A stretch of DNA of 6,848 bases from Flavobacteriaceae bacterium (GTDB lineage Bacteria > Bacteroidota > Bacteroidia > Flavobacteriales > Flavobacteriaceae). Positions 6,534 through 6,848 of this stretch are shown piece after piece. The position numbers and the translations under genes were made by a program. The number at the start of each line of letters is the position of its first letter. Position 1 is the stretch's first letter. The notes under the pieces are model-generated. The model was not told the DNA's origin and did not search any database. It saw only the letters and a program-made list of their open reading frames with translations. The stretch covers positions 1-6,848 of the forward strand of contig JAESUF010000041.1 of NCBI GenBank assembly GCA_016763215.1, written 5' to 3'.

Positions 6534-6848
6534 TCATATCAAAACCCGTATAAGGAATCAAGGCTTCCGGAACTTGAATTCCATCTTCTGTTTGATAGTT
6601 CTCTAAAATACTTGCCAATATTCTAGGCAAAGCCAATGCGCTACCATTTAATGTATGCGCTAGTTGGTTTTTCCCGTCTTTATTTTTAAACCTCAATTTT
6701 AATCTGTTCGCTTGAAATGTTTCAAAGTTAGAAACAGAACTTACTTCTAGCCACCTATCTTGTGCTGTTGAAAACACTTCAAAATCGTAGGTTAACGCAG
6801 AAGCAAAAGTGACATCACCTCCACACAAACGCAAAACGCGATAGGGCA
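6526..6848 (-). CDS. serS: Seryl-tRNA synthetase, C-terminal part (cut by window edge)
   Basis: SerRS is a class II aminoacyl-tRNA synthetase that charges tRNA-Ser, and tRNA-Sec where present, using ATP. Only the last 107 residues are in the window. The frame stays open to the right edge ([11 protein letters not shown]), so the TTG at 6834 is an internal Leu codon and not a start. Visible family signatures are [13 protein letters not shown], the serine/ATP-site segment [19 protein letters not shown], and class II motif 3 [20 protein letters not shown] with its invariant Arg. The conserved end [12 protein letters not shown] completes it. The gene ends at TAG 6526-6528, overlapping the end of the convergent small ORF by 8 bases. 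No terminator hairpin is seen between them. Confidence 0.97.
   Translation of the reverse strand, partial: PYRVLRLCGGDVTFASALTYDFEVFSTAQDRWLEVSSVSNFETFQANRLKLRFKNKDGKNQLAHTLNGSALALPRILASILENYQTEDGIQVPEALIPYTGFDMIN

Noticed and set aside
6532..6834. A separate short gene starting at the TTG at 6834
   Set aside because: The frame continues to the window edge with seryl-tRNA synthetase sequence, so this is an internal Leu codon of serS.
1..6848. CRISPR array, transposon, prophage or defence system
   Set aside because: No regularly spaced repeats, transposase, integrase, tRNA attachment site or defence-type nuclease was seen. The gene content is mostly core metabolism and signalling.

Overview
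The window looks like a chromosomal segment of a member of the Flavobacteriia (Bacteroidetes). The evidence is its AT-rich composition, the lack of clear Shine-Dalgarno sites, a TAnnTTTG-type promoter box, the protein styles (a TPR/7TM-less membrane histidine kinase paired with a LuxR-like regulator, a DUF4286 protein, a Bacteroidetes-type MgtE and RsmA) and the gene order serS / small ORF / TPR lipid-envelope-type exported protein / DUF4286 / rsmA / mgtE. I recognise that order from flavobacterial genomes, but from memory only.

Left part (1-1749, plus strand): the end of a two-component operon. A TPR-containing membrane histidine kinase enters from the left edge and is interrupted by an in-frame TAA at 168-170. 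The remaining kinase core is intact to 1082. It overlaps by 11 bases a response regulator with a receiver domain and a divergent DNA-binding tail (1072-1749).

Middle intergenic region (1750-1945): 196 bases rich in inverted repeats. It ends in a strong 12-bp stem terminator that can serve both converging operons.

Right part (minus strand, read from right to left): the 3' end of serS (seryl-tRNA synthetase, cut by the window edge), then an exported TPR protein, a DUF4286 protein, rsmA (16S rRNA A1518/A1519 dimethyltransferase) and mgtE (Mg2+ channel). The last three are packed within 2 bases or overlap, so they are probably one transcript, perhaps with the TPR gene as its first member. rsmA and serS serve translation, and mgtE supplies Mg2+, the main ribosome counter-ion. 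The TPR and DUF4286 proteins have no known function.

A 47-residue gene (6390-6533) lies on the plus strand between the TPR gene and serS. It is preceded by a close match to a sigma-54 (-24/-12) promoter at a sensible distance.

Most of the window is ordinary conserved core genome. The points worth following up are the nonsense codon in the kinase, the structured block after the regulator, and the small gene with its sigma-54-like promoter. I see no mobile element, CRISPR array, tRNA or rRNA.
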